Source: Utricularia gibba
Taxonomy: Eukaryota; Streptophyta; Magnoliopsida; Lamiales; Lentibulariaceae
Direction: 5' to 3'
Assembly (NCBI GenBank): GCA_002189035.1
Contig: CM007989.1
Coordinates: 4,681,001 to 4,745,000 of the forward strand
Length of the DNA: 64,000 bases
Part shown: positions 10,590-23,381 of the stretch, in pieces
Position numbering within the stretch: position 1 is the stretch's first letter
Layout: every line of letters starts with the position of its first letter
Program-made: the position numbers and the translations under genes
The notes under the pieces: generated by a model
Seen by the model: the letters and a program-made list of their open reading frames with translations, nothing else
What the model was told of the DNA's origin: nothing
Database searches by the model: none

Positions 10590-11933
10590 TTAGGCGTAGA
10601 ATTTCCTTAGGTGTGATGCATTCCATGACCTTGGGAATTCCACACCATCTAACTGTTCTAGTCGATAAGCTCCTTTTCCGATCATCCTTGAAATCCGATA
10701 AGCGCCCTCCCAGTTGTGGTCTAATTTCCCCACATGTCTCTGGGGTTGGATGCTTCGGAGCACCAAATCTCTTTGGAGAATTCCCTTGGGGATACCGACT
10801 TGTTGTAACTCTTCTCCGTTCTTCTCTAGTAAACCCTAGTCAGCTATAGATGCTTTGTCGTTTTTTTTTCCAACAGCTCCTACTCCAATTTTCGCAAATC
10901 GGCATTTTCCTCTTTATTATAGTGCTCTAACCGGTAGCTCTTCAGGGTTAGCTCGATCGGGCATACGGCTTCTGAACCGTAAACAAATAAGAAGAGAGAT
11001 TCTTCCGTAGTAGTTCGGGGCATGGTACGATATGACCACAACACTTCATCCAACCGGTCTACCCATGACCCCCGAAATCTTCAAGTTTGGTTTTCATTCC
11101 TTGTCTGAGCATTCGATTTGTTACCTTCGTGAGTCCATTGCTCTGGGGATGATAGACCGAAGTGAAATTATGCTTGACTGAATATTTGCCCAGGAATGCA
11201 TCCATTCTTCCACCAGCGAACTGGATTCCATTATCGGTCACTAGTTCCAGAGGTATCCTGAATTGGATGAATATGTTTTTCCATAAAAATCGGATAACTG
11301 TCTCCTCATATATTTTTGCCACCACTTCGGCTTCTACCCATTTGGAGAAATATTCGACTCCCACAATGACAAACCTCCTTTGGCCCGAGGTTTGGGGAAC
11401 GGCCCCATAATATCCACTCCCCAGCGATCAAAAGGGCACGAGAGTGGGAGAGGGGTCAGGTCGTTTACTGGTTTCCTTGGTATGCTTGCATGATATTGGC
11501 ATACTTTGCATTTCTTCACCATTTCGGTAATATCCCACTTCATAGTTGGCCAATAATACCTGCTTCTCAAAGCTTTCCTGCATAAGTATCGTATCCCTAC
11601 GTGGTTGCCACATTCTCCTCCATGCAAATTGGCTATAAGCTCTTGAGAGTGCTCTTTCCCGATACACGTCAATAAGGGTCCATCAAGGGATCTTCGGTAA
11701 TGAGTCTTGTCCACCAGTGCATATCTCTTTGCCCTAGTCTCCAACCGTCGAACTTCCGATTTTTCGGGTGGTGTTTCTCCTCTTTGTAGGTATTGGATAT
11801 AGGACAATGTCCAATCTTCAAGGAGGCTCAGCTGCGGAGAGATGTCGTTTCCCAATTGCTGGGTAATATGGTTCACTACCCGCAAAGTTACTGAAGGCTG
11901 ATCCCACAACCAGATCGTCACACTCCCTTTCAA
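10590..11933 (-). pseudogene. Integrase domain of Tat pol (frameshifted, catalytic Glu lost)
   Basis: Inserts element cDNA into the chromosome in live relatives. Reading down from 11933: a zinc-binding HHCC domain (LHGGECGNHVG ... KKCKVCQ), then the first catalytic Asp in DRWGVDIMGPFP near 11,410-11,440. A frameshift at about 11,335-11,365 moves the frame to MGVEYFSKWVEAEVV. The second catalytic Asp follows in VTDNGIQF. Where relatives have Glu after NGQ(V/A) this copy reads NGLTKVTNR, so the third catalytic residue is Lys. The C-terminal tail continues past in-frame stops to the WNASHL-type motif and ends with TAA at 10590-10592. The domain is complete in length but inactive. Confidence 0.85.
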
Positions 11934-12240
11934 TTCCGAAAAACCTGCGGCAAATCGGGCGAGGCTGTCCGCAGATCCGTTTTCTTTGCGTGTAACATGC
12001 GAAAAAGTGAACTCCTTGAAGGTCTTTGCTAACTCCTTCGTCTTAGCACATTAGGGGGTCATGGGTTTTGTACTCACCTGAAAACTGTCCTTGTACTAGC
12101 CGTGAGTCCGTATAAACGTCGAGCTCTGCAACTCCAAGTTCCCTGACAATTTTCATCCCTTTGACTAGGGCCTCATATTCGGCTACATTGTTAGAAGTAG
12201 GGAATCGAAACTTCACCGCGATGTAGATGTGTTCCCCGTC
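11934..12240 (-). pseudogene. Archaeal-type RNase H fragment of Tat pol
   Basis: The minus frame starting at 12240 contains FPTSNNVAEYEALVKGM followed by ELDVYTDSRLVQGQ, the second half of the aRH fold typical of the Tat lineage. It includes the catalytic Glu (AEYEAL) and one Asp (YTDS). A stop follows soon after GEYKTHDP. The first strand of the fold, with its leading Asp, is absent because the upstream sequence jumps straight from RT. The fragment then leads into the integrase frame. Confidence 0.7.
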
Positions 12241-12990
12241 CTAAGTTCGGATATTGATTCCCTTTCGTAGGGCCTTAAAGAAAGACGCCGACTTATCGGC
12301 TGACCAAGATATGCAACGGCTAAGGGCAGCCAATTTACCCGTGAGACTCTTATACTCGTTGATTGTCCTTGGGGATTGCATTTCGCATATGGCCTTGATC
12401 TTCTCGGGATCAGCTTCGATTTCTCTCTCTGATACATAATGCCCAAGGAATTTTCCACTATGTACCCTGAAGCAACATTTCAGCGGGATGAGTTTTAACC
12501 CGTACAACCGACATAAAGAGAAACAGGAGTGCAAATATGCTAAATGGTCCTCTTCATTCATAAGTTTCACGATCATATCGTCCACATACAACTCATCGAG
12601 GTACCGATTTCAGAAGAGAATATCTTATTCACCAACCTCTGATAAGTCGCCCCAGCATTCTTCAAATCGAAGGGCATCGCTACATACCAGTAAACCCCAT
12701 CCTTGGTGTAGAAGGTTGTTTTCGGTTGGTCCTTCTCGGCAACGAAGATTTGATGATATCCCAAATAGGCATCCATGGAGCTCAGGAATCGGGATCCAGC
12801 AATAGCGTCCACCAGCTTATCAATTTTTGGCAAGGGGTAAGGATCCCTTTCACAGAAGGCATTGAGGTCGTTGAAATCAACGCACATCCTCCATTTTCCC
12901 CGGGGCTTTGGGACGACGACTGGGTTGGCTACCCACTCGGAGTACTGGATCTCCTTCACGTAACTAGCTTCCAGGAGCTCCCTCATTTTT
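12241..12990 (-). pseudogene. Reverse transcriptase domain of Tat pol
   Basis: Copies element RNA into DNA in live relatives. Minus frames at 12986-12573 and 12591-12241 give the palm and finger motifs in order: WRMCVDFNDLN, DPYPLPKIDKLVD, FLSSMDAYLGYHQI, MPFDLKNAGATYQRLVNK, then the catalytic MYVDDMIVK and KFLGHYVSEREIEADP. A frameshift separates the GATYQ and YVDD parts at about 12,573-12,600. RT ends with FFKALRKG and is followed directly by aRH sequence. The RT-proximal RNase H and linker expected in Tat pol are missing. Confidence 0.85.
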
Positions 12991-13087
12991 TCTTTGATAA
13001 TTTGGCACTTCTCCTCGGAGAAATGCCGTTGCTTCTACCGAATTGGTTTTGCCCCGAGTGGGTATCAATGTGATGCTCAGCAATGGA

Positions 13088-13726
13088 TCAATCAATGCCT
13101 ACAAAGTCTGCAGCAGTCCAGTCAAAAATATCGACATTCCTCATCAAAAGTTCAGCTAACCTCTTCTCGAATTCGGTGTCTAGATTGGCACCAATGCGGG
13201 TTGCCTTCTGCGCATCTCCTGGTAGTAGTTGCACCGACTTGTACCCCACTGGTTCCATTGCTTGTCTGGGAGGTTCTCGGGGTTCTTTTTCCACCATCAT
13301 CACTCTCGACTTTTTCGCGCAGGGGTCCCGGCAGGAAGATACATAACAGGACCGGGCAGCTGGTTGGTCGATATCCAGCATGTAGATGCCCCTCGATGTT
13401 GGAAATTTAATTTTCAGATGCACAGTTGAGGGCAACATACCGAATTGGTTGATGCCAGGTCGCCCAAGGATGATGTTGTATGAGACCTCCGAATCCAGGA
13501 TCAAGAATTCCAACCTCTCAGTTCGGCTTCGCCCGGCCGCTCCGAATGTCACAGGCAGGGTTATTTTCCCAATAGTTTGCACGGCCCGCTGGTCAAATGC
13601 GTATAACTCCATGCGGACAGTACGGATTTCTCCCTCATTAGAATCCGCTAGTAACTCGGCTGCTTCCTTCTTCATGATATTGCAGGAGGACCCCTGATCA
13701 ATAAGAATCCTTCTTACCTTCTTCAT
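13088..13726 (-). pseudogene. Aspartic protease domain of Tat pol
   Basis: Matures Gag and Pol in live relatives. The frame from 13726 opens with RRILIDQGSSCNIM, where the usual catalytic D-(T/S)-G is D-Q-G. It continues to the second conserved segment YNIILGRPGINQF, then the linker to RT ending RNVDIFDWTAADF. The frame is open for 212 codons, but the altered active site argues against function. It adjoins gag upstream (end at 13723) and RT downstream after a frame break near 13,000-13,088. Confidence 0.8.
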
Positions 13727-15411
13727 TTCTTGTGGCTAGGCCGACAAGAATGTCTCTGTGGAGAAGCTGATCTCTTCCTTTTCCCAAGCGGCTTTCTCAA
13801 TCGAACCTTTCCCGATCTCGAAAACTTCTCCTCTTCTGGCTTCGTCCAAATATCTCTTCCGTGCTTTCCCAGATACATCAATTTTGGTTCCCCGGATACC
13901 ACATGGATCTCCTGAACATATGGGGGACTACCTTGCATTTGGTGGGCGTTATTTGAACTTTCCGGTACATCTTGTCCTCCTCGGGGACTTGGTCCCCTGT
14001 TGGCTCTCGGGTTTTCCCTCGCTGGTTTTGGGGAGAATTTTGGATACCGGTTACCCTCGTTCCTCGGACACTCATTATGTCCCCTTTTCTGTTTCGTCAT
14101 TAGCGTAAGGTTCCGTGTCGCGTTATTTGTCCCTCCACCAGCATGATATTGTTCAACAAACCTTTTCATTACACGGCAATCTACTGTATTGTGGCCTGCT
14201 GTTTTGTGTATCTCACAATAGGTGTCCACTCTGGTTGGTTCAACCTGGTACACTTCACGGCGCTTGCTTGGTCGGAGGGCCCGGTTGGGTTGCACCTCTT
14301 GCTGTGAAACCGGGCGGATCTCCATGCGGCTTTTCATCTTGGCCCTGAGGTCGTCGTCAACTCGGATGTACTTCATGATTTTCCTTAACAATTCTCCGAG
14401 ATTCTTCGGTGAGGACTTTGATAGACTTTGTCCCAGTTTCGACGTTTCTAAGACCCGCTTCATTATTTCCACCCTTTCCTTTAGATCCAGCTGGACATCT
14501 TGTGCCAGGCAGTTGAATCAGTCGATGAATCTTCGCAAGCTCTCTTTCCTGTGTATAAGGCTGTCTTTGAAGGTGGGACTTCGATGTTGACAGTGTATCG
14601 GGTGGTGAAGAGTAACACTAACTCTCGATAAGAGCCCACACTGCATGGTTCTAACTATTTGAACTAAGTCTTCGCTCCCTTCTGGAGCGAGCAGGCGAAC
14701 AGCTTACACTTCATGGCTTCCGAATGTCGGACCGTGGCCATCCTCATATCGAAGTCGGTTACATGAGATATGGGGTCCCCTTTTCAATCATATGTGGGTA
14801 GTCCGTCAGGGACCCTGAATCCTCTCTTGGGTTCTTCGCCGATTAGGTCATCCGAGAAAGGGTCAAAACGCAGCGCAGGGGTTGCGGCCGCTCCCTCAAC
14901 TCCGCTCTTCAGGGCCAGGTCAATATCGGCCAGAACATCCCCTCTCCCAGTGCATACGTTCTGATCGAAGGCGTCCTTGATGCCGCTATTCTCTCTTCCC
15001 CCTGGCAATGTCTGTCTGCCGATAAGTCTTCTTCTCTCACGAATTTGTTCTAGCTCTTTCTTCAGCTCTTCTTCCCTTTTTTCTAAAATTTCATTAGTCA
15101 CGTTTTCCCTATCTGTCCCGGGCTCATAGATGACCTGGTTGCGCCTCCTTCGCAATATCTCCTCCTCGGTTTCGGATTCGGTCTCCGTGTCTGGGGGTAT
15201 TCTGGAATCAAGGGTTGTTTTTCCGCTTGTCGTGCGGTATCGGGTGTTCCCTCCTGGGCGTTGGAATCAGCCCCGAAGGTGCCTTAAAGTCTGAGAGGAT
15301 TTCCATTAGAAGGGCCTTCAATTGTTCCCTGCTGGTGATCATGAGACCGGGGTCTTGTACGCCGGCCCTTCCTTCATGGACCGTGTTGGTGGCTGTGCTA
15401 TTTTCCGTCAT
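13723..15411 (-). pseudogene. gag of Tat element (frameshifted)
   Basis: Structural capsid gene. It starts with ATG at 15411, 56 bp inside the primer-binding site. Fragments lie at 15411-15208, 15155-14784 and 14472-13723. The middle fragment has a charged coiled coil (EKREEELKKELEQIRERRRL). The last contains a retroviral-type zinc motif in the Tat form, YCEIHKTAGHNTVDC, followed by MKRFVEQYHAGG and a basic tail. Frame breaks lie at about 15,160-15,210 and 14,470-14,790. Plus-strand frames in the same interval are shadows. Confidence 0.8.
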
Positions 15412-15466
15412 GGTCGGTGTTTTGTGAGCGATTTCTGTGGATTTATCGAGTGGGGCGATAGATCTA

Positions 15467-15483
15467 CCCCACGGTGGGCGCCA
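15467..15483 (-). other. Primer-binding site of the Tat element
   Basis: On the minus strand TGGCGCCCACCGTGGGG starts five bases inside the 5' LTR end. This TGGCGCC-type site is widely used by plant Ty3/gypsy elements. It fixes the orientation of the element as minus and the right repeat as the 5' LTR. Confidence 0.8.
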
Positions 15484-15487
15484 AAAA

Positions 15488-15995
15488 TGTTATGGTTAAA
15501 ATCGGTATCCGAAATGAGGCTGATTTAGGTCGATAGGTGCAATCGGGAATATCACACTTAGTTATGTTTTTCGCAGTTTGTTCGATTTGATCGGTTGAAA
15601 CAAGAGTAGACGAAGATTTTTACGTGAAAACCGCCGGGGGACGGAAAAACCACAGAGCTATCGGAACTCGCCGAAGAAGATTTCCACTAAACGGAGAGGG
15701 CAAAATAAGATGCAGATTGGGAAGTTCAGGGTTCCAATCCTCTCTCTTTAGGATTTGTCCCACTTATATAAGGTGTCGAACCGTCAGCTCCCGAATTTTA
15801 GGGTTGGCGATTGCTTTTCGTGCCTGTATTACAATTCTGCTTTTCAAAGGATCACCGTCTGCACTACCGCAATTCGGGCGCTTTCCGGACTATGTCTCTG
15901 ATCTGCATCGTTCTGTCGGTTGGCACGATCTTGTCAGAAAAGCTTTTGGCAACTTTTCAGAGATCGACTAATTATACCGAATTTGTACCCCATCA
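15488..15995 (-). repeat. 5' LTR (right copy) of the Tat element
   Basis: Matches the left LTR over 15488-15820, including the TTATATAA box near 15,765-15,772. The outer 175 bp have no match at the left copy, so the end at 15995 (...CATCA) is inferred from TG/CA ends and the possible AACCA/AACTA duplication. Confidence 0.65.
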
Positions 15996-16000
15996 AACTA

Positions 16001-18069
16001 TTTGTTGAATTTATGCTTCATTTGATGCATCTTTTAATGTCTCATTTAACATTGATTTCCATCAACAACACTATTGCTTCAATGAGATTTTGCAAAGATA
16101 ATGGATATGAACTCATATCCATCACTTTACAATATTATGGAAGGCAAGAATCAAGATATAAATATTCAATAAAGCTTTTTATATTATCAAATGTTTAATA
16201 TTCAATGGATATAAATATTTTTTTGTAAGCATCTTTTAATTTCAATAATATTTTTGATACTTTTGACTAATAATTTTTTATATTTAATTTGTAAAAATAT
16301 TTATGATATATTTTAACTTATATATATATATATATTAATATAGCATATTGATTTTGAAAAAAATACATAAATTTATAAATTTTATTTACAACGTATATGA
16401 GTTCTTGTTGTAAAAATTCTATATTTATATTTTATAAATAATAAAAACATTTATTTTATTTATTCAAAAAAACTTAAATTTATTTTATATAAATTTGAAA
16501 ACTTTAAATGTTTATCATAAATATATCTTAAAAAATTTCACATTTATTTTCTGATTAACAAATGTTGACATTCATTTATGGGGTTTTATTAATTAAACTT
16601 TTGATTTTAATAATATAATATCATGTTAATTAAAATTTAGATTTAAATTTATAAAATATTAAAACATTGTGTTTATTAAAATATTCCATTTTATTTGTAT
16701 TTAAACACAATAATTGAATTATTCAAATTTGAAATGTTTCTAATTGTCATTGTGAATATTTGAAATAACATTTTAAAAAATATATTATGTTAAAATATTA
16801 TTAATTTATGTTGTAAGTATTTAATTATTATATTTTTGAAAAAATACATATTTTTTCAAATATATTTAAATTTGACTATAATAGTTGAAAATAAATTCCA
16901 ATGTCCATTCAAAATCGAAAAAAAATAATAATGAGAATACTAAATGAAGTTTAAAAATTAATTTATAAGCAATTTTTAAACTTCAGATATTTTTGAAAGA
17001 GATAAATATAAATATAGTAAATGAAGAACACGATATTAAATTCAAGTATTTTGTCAATACTTGATTTTAATTTGCCACAAGTACATAGCTAATTTATCAC
17101 ATATTTTAAAAGGGTGATACAATAGTTATTCATCAATAATACCATGTATGAGCATCGCTTGTTATTTGAAGGAAGGGTGAGAGTATCTACGTAGTTGCTT
17201 ATAATTTTTTTAAAAAAACCATTATGTATCAGTTATACATTTAAGTGCCATATGAGAAAATATTTTTAGGTTAAAAAAATTGAATTCAAAGCATTTGAGG
17301 TAATGATTTTGGGTAAATTTTTAAGTTTTTTGTGTTAATTTAATTGGAAAACTTATTTGAAATAATTAAGGTATATTTACATCAGTATACACATTGTATT
17401 TTTTAATTTGAACAATGCAACATATCTAATTTTATTAACTTGTTTCTCAATTTTGTATAATTTAAATGTAAATACTGTTAAAATAATATTTATGAACATG
17501 AATTACATAAATAAAAAAAGAAATATGTAATATATTGGCATGCTAGTATAAACCCTACAAATGAATGATTTGAGTGTTACTTTTACTCGTGAATGAGAAA
17601 TATTATTTTTAATGCACATTTTTAGTAATACAACTATAGTTTTAAGAACTCAAAAAAGGACACAACATGAGTTTGTTCTCATCAGATTACAATTTTGTCG
17701 TGTAGCGCTGGAGATTGCATTTTTAACCAATTTCATATTTTCGTACTTCTCTGTATCGAAACATTTGTTATTAACATGCAATTTTCATATTATCCTTTCT
17801 TAACAATAAATTTCCGACACTAATTTAGTGCATCGAAATTAGACTTTGCATGCAAATGGATTTTTACTATACACCAAGTAGCATTTTTTTAGGATTTTGT
17901 GTATGAAGAACCGACTGAACTCATGAGTTAAATTGAATTTAATAATTTTTATTTAAATTTAAAACATTGAAAATATAAAATTATTATTTAAATAGATTAA
18001 ATATATTATCCAATTTGATTATATATTTAAGTTGAATAGGATGTAAAGTCACATTAAATTCATGACTAT
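16001..18069. other. AT-rich spacer
   Basis: Over 2 kb of very AT-rich DNA with a (TA)n run at about 16,319-16,334. No frame above 65 codons carries a recognisable domain. Two small frames (15920-16198 and 17612-17803, +) look like chance. Confidence 0.4.
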
Positions 18070-18310
18070 AAAATAATGGTTTAAAAAATCCTCTTGGTGG
18101 TGGTATATGCCACGTGGACAACTGGACAGGATATCTTATTTAATGATGTGGGACCGGATTGTCTTTGGGATGGGCTTGGGCCCACTGGTGTCCCATTCAG
18201 AGATAAGGCTAGTTTTGTCAGTTTGTCTTTTTGTACGTACGAAACAAACGCGCGCGTGTGTGTTGTTTGAGTGGAAGTGAAGTCACCCGCTGTGGAGGTA
18301 AAACGTTGTT
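18070..18310. promoter_or_regulatory. Isolated GC-richer island with promoter-like motifs
   Basis: Within AT-rich flanks lie a G-box (GCCACGTGGAC, about 18,109-18,119), a TGGGCCCA site-II-like palindrome (in CTTGGGCCCACTGG, about 18,175-18,188), the palindrome GTACGTAC and an alternating GCGCGCGTGTGTGTG run. Such clusters are common in plant promoters. No coding sequence adjoins it on either side: the nearest gene, 14-3-3, ends 740 bp away with its 3' end facing the island. Confidence 0.35.
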
Positions 18311-20294
<1,984 letters not shown>

Positions 20295-20775
20295 TCTCAG
20301 ATTTGCAGAGGAATTGGATTCCGAGATGAGCGAAACCGAAAATGGGAGGAGCCAGTTTTCAGTCTTCATTTTCCGCGGTTTCCGCCTCCTGTATGTGTAT
20401 GGGCTCTGCCGCCCAAAGCTCATTAAGGCCCATCATGCAAAATTAGCCCATTCATTGCTTCGAGTTTTTCAAACCTACATTCAATGGAACAACCGTGAAT
20501 ATTCGGAGGCTCCGTGTAGAAGAAGATGAAGATTTTTGGCTTGCTAATATACCTTCAGAATAATTTCTTTCCGCCATGGGAAATGAGGAACTCCACTCTG
20601 CTCTCTGTTTAATTACTTTTATTATTTGTAGTTCAACATTGAAAATCCAAAAGAATAAAGTGGCAGATGTGATTGGCAGCATAGTTGTGAGATTCATTGA
20701 GGCAAGTCTTATGCTAGGGCGGATTTTCAAAGGTTGATGCTTTTTGCCTTCGCGTGGCAAATACCATTATCTAAA
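20295..20775. other. Upstream region of the 14-3-3 gene
   Basis: About 480 bp between the start codon and the first copia LTR. It presumably holds the promoter and 5' UTR on the minus strand. I see no canonical TATA box; GGCCCATCA (about 20,429-20,437) resembles a site-II element. Frames here are not supported. Confidence 0.35.
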
Positions 20776-21098
20776 TGGTATAACATTACAACCCAGCCAC
20801 ATATTTATAACATGCAGAAATAGCCGTTGGTTTGGAATCTGACAGAATTAGAGCTTCTGGAGCCTCGAGAGTTTTACCCATTGCATTGTAAGTTTGAATC
20901 CATGGGCCTTTCCTTAGAGGCTGAAACTTGAGCTTCAATGTTATCATGATTGTCTTCTCAAGGTTCGGCCCAATTTATTATGTTGTTGGCCCAATCACAT
21001 ATTTCATTTCTTTTATTGGCCCAATCATACATGTCTGCGTCTTCTTCCAGAAAATTCCCAGAAGTTGCTGCATCAAGAGAGCTTGGTGAGCTCATTAT
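20776..21098 (-). repeat. 3' LTR of copia 1
   Basis: About 90% identical by eye to 25173-25495. Both share CCACATATTTATAACATG near the left edge and GCATCAAGAGAGCTTGGTGAGCT near the right. Confidence 0.7.
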
Positions 21099-21149
21099 CC
21101 ACAGTAGGCACACACCCCGTCCACAACCCATGAGGAGTTTTTAGTTCTA

Positions 21150-22118
21150 GATTTCCACATGTAGGGAACCTATTCAAGAGCAGAACTAACTGCCTCCCTC
21201 AGAATTCCAGAGGTACTCCCCTTTCAAATAAAAGGCATCTCGCCATGTCCATTATTGTCCTATATCGTCTTTCACATTTACCATTATGTTGAGGTATGTA
21301 AGGGTTAGTAAACTGATGTGTGATGCCATTTTTCACATAGTTTTTCCAGTTCTCTTGGTGCATACTCTCCATCGTTGTCTGACCTCATATACTTGATTTT
21401 ATTCACTCTGATTTTTTGTAACAGCCTTAAAAGTTGGAAACTTTATCACCACTTCATCTCTTGATTTCAGAAAGAAGACCCTGCAGTGATTGGAATAATC
21501 ATCTACAAATAGCAGAAAGTATTTACTTCCTCCTCTAAATGTTGGAGTAATTGGTCCACACACATCTGTGCAGAAAACTTCTAGAGGAGCAAATGCAGCA
21601 CAAGTACTAGGTTCAAAGACCGGTTTGCTCATTTTCCCAAGTTGACATATTTAACAGCATTCGTTGGTTTTTGAAATTGTGTCCATTCCCATAACCATGT
21701 TTTTCTTTTGGCTTCTAAGCAACGATACTTGATTATGATGGCCAAATCTTTTGTGCCACAATTTCATGTTTTCCTGTGTCTGAACACTTAGACATATGTT
21801 ATCTGAATCACGTTTTGTAGGAAAATTGATTGGAAATAGGTGATTTATCATGGGAATTTCCAGAAGTACTTTTCCTGCAAGGTTAGCTACAACACATAAT
21901 AAATCAGTGAAGGTAATTTTAAATTGTTTGCTAACCCATTGACCGATGCTTAGTAGGTTATGAGATATTCAAGGAACATAGTATACATCCTCTATGATGA
22001 TGATCATGTTGTCTGTTTCAAGCTTCACATTTCCTACTCCTTCTGCAGGTGTGTACTATCCATTTGCTACCTCAATGGTTTTCCTTGTAAGAGGAGAAAG
22101 AGTGTTAAACATTAGTTT
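21150..22118 (-). pseudogene. Copia 1 pre-integrase and integrase fragment
   Basis: Minus frames give a protease-distal segment (EDVYYVP...ISHNLLSIGQ), the GAG-pre-integrase motif KLWHKRFGHHNQVSLL and the integrase core with FCTDVCGPITP, YFLLFVDDYSN and KYMRSDNDGEYAPRELEKLC. The first two catalytic Asp residues and surrounding sequence are visible. Decay increases towards 21,150, where stops accumulate. The fragment begins abruptly at about 22,118, where plus-strand copia 2 sequence starts. Confidence 0.75.
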
Positions 22119-22125
22119 ATGAGAT

Positions 22126-23367
22126 ATGACAGATGGATGTGAAAACAGCCTTCCTAAATGGAAATTTGGTGGAGGAAGTGTACATGACACAATCTGAAGA
22201 TTTCACCAAGATCCAAGTAAAGTGTGTAAACTGAACAAATCCATCTATGGACTAAAGCAAGCTTCAAGAATTTGGAACATCAAATTTGATGAGACAATCA
22301 AAGAGTTTGGTTTCTCTCAAAATGAAGATGAACCTTGTGTATACAAGAAGGTAGATGGCTTGGCAATCGTATTTCTCATACTATATGTGGATGACATATT
22401 AGTAATGGAAAATGATGTTGCAACTATGCAATCAGTAAAAATCTGGTTATCCAAAAGCTTTTCAATGAAAGATCTTGGAGATGCGGCTTATATATTGATC
22501 ATAAAGATCTATAGAGATAGATCAAAGAGACTGATTGGATTATCACAATCGACCTACATTGATAAAGTGTTAAAGAGGTTTAACATGGCTGATTCAAAGA
22601 GAGGTTTAATGCCCATGACACATAAGGCACATTCAAAAGCGATGTGTTCCAAGACAGAAGAAGAAAGGGATCAGATGGCTCGAATCCCATATGCTTCTGC
22701 TATTGGGTCAATAATGTACGCCATGTTGTGTACTAGACCAGATGTGTCATATGCTTTAAGTGTTATAAATAGATATTAGTCGAACCTTGGAATGGATCAT
22801 TGGACCGCAGTCAAGAGCATTCTTAAGTACGTGAGAATGACTAAAGACATGTTCTTGATATGCGGTGGTAAAGGTCTCCAAGTGGAAAGATATGCTGATG
22901 CAAGTTTCCAGTCTGATCATGACGACTTGAAGTCTCAATCAGGATATATATTCACCCTAAATGGAGGTGCAGTCACTTGGAAGAGTTCTAAGCATGAAAC
23001 GACTGCTGATTCAACAACGGAAGCAAAGTACATTGCCGCCAGCTATGCTGCAAAAGAAGCTGTTTGGATTAAGAAGTTTATCAGTGATCTAGGAGTACTC
23101 CCTAATGTTGAGGATCCTATACTCCTATATTGCGATAACACTGGGGCTATTGCAAATGCTAAGGCACCTCGATCACATCAGAAATCCAAACATGTGCTTC
23201 GACGCTACCACATGATCAGAGAGATCATTGGTAGAGGCAATGTCAAAGTTGAGAACGTGGACACAAAGGAGAATGTAGTACATCCACTTACAAAGATGCT
23301 TCCACAGAAGGTCCATGAGACGCATGTAGAGTCCATTGGTATGAGATACATCAATGATTGGCTCTAG
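22126..23367 (+). pseudogene. Copia 2 reverse transcriptase and RNase H
   Basis: Begins within RT at the motif MDVKTAFLNGNLVEEVYM (22,131 on). After a small frame break near 22,200 it continues as LNKSIYGLKQASR, the catalytic LYVDDILV (about 22,381-22,405) and SMKDLGDAAYIL. A TAG at 22,777-22,779 interrupts the segment after SYALSVINRY. RNase H follows with YADASFQSDHDDLKSQSGY, VTWKSSKHETTADSTTEAKY and LLYCDNTGAIANA, ending in PLTKMLP...RYINDWL and TAG at 23,365-23,367. Only about two lesions are visible, so this copy is younger than its neighbours, yet it lacks the first RT block. Confidence 0.85.
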
Positions 23368-23370
23368 TAC

Positions 23371-23381
23371 AAGTGGGAGAT
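23371..23381 (+). other. Polypurine tract of copia 2
   Basis: AAGTGGGAGAT directly before the LTR start TGTTAGTGTATG, the usual second-strand priming site. Confidence 0.7.

Larger units (their letters stand above)
7631..15995 (-). mobile_element. Ty3/gypsy LTR retrotransposon of Tat type, degenerate, minus orientation
   Basis: Two direct LTR copies (7631 onward and 15488 onward) begin with the same TGTTATGGTTAAAATCGG in plus orientation. Between them, in minus order, are the primer-binding site, gag, protease, RT, RNase H of the archaeal (aRH) type and integrase. A long region then carries an antisense gene before the 3' LTR. RT-aRH-INT plus an antisense ORF near the 3' LTR are hallmarks of the Tat lineage. 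Candidate 5-bp duplications AACCA (7626-7630) and AACTA (15996-16000) differ at one base. The element is dead: gag and pol contain several frameshifts, the protease and integrase active sites are altered, and a segment between RT and aRH is missing. Confidence 0.85.

Noticed and set aside
10590-13726. Integrated plant pararetrovirus (caulimovirid) as a source of the RT
   Set aside because: LTRs, TGGCGCC-type primer site and an HHCC/DDE integrase downstream of RT identify a Ty3/gypsy retrotransposon; no movement protein is present.
11162-15427. Numerous plus-strand open frames of 60-138 codons across the gag-pol region
   Set aside because: They mirror the GC-richer minus-strand gag-pol coding sequence and carry no domains, unlike the antisense frames at 8.4-9.6 kb.
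20295-20423. N-terminal extension of the 14-3-3 frame to an ATG at 20423
   Set aside because: The extra residues are not conserved and the canonical start motif [14 protein letters not shown] lies at 20294.
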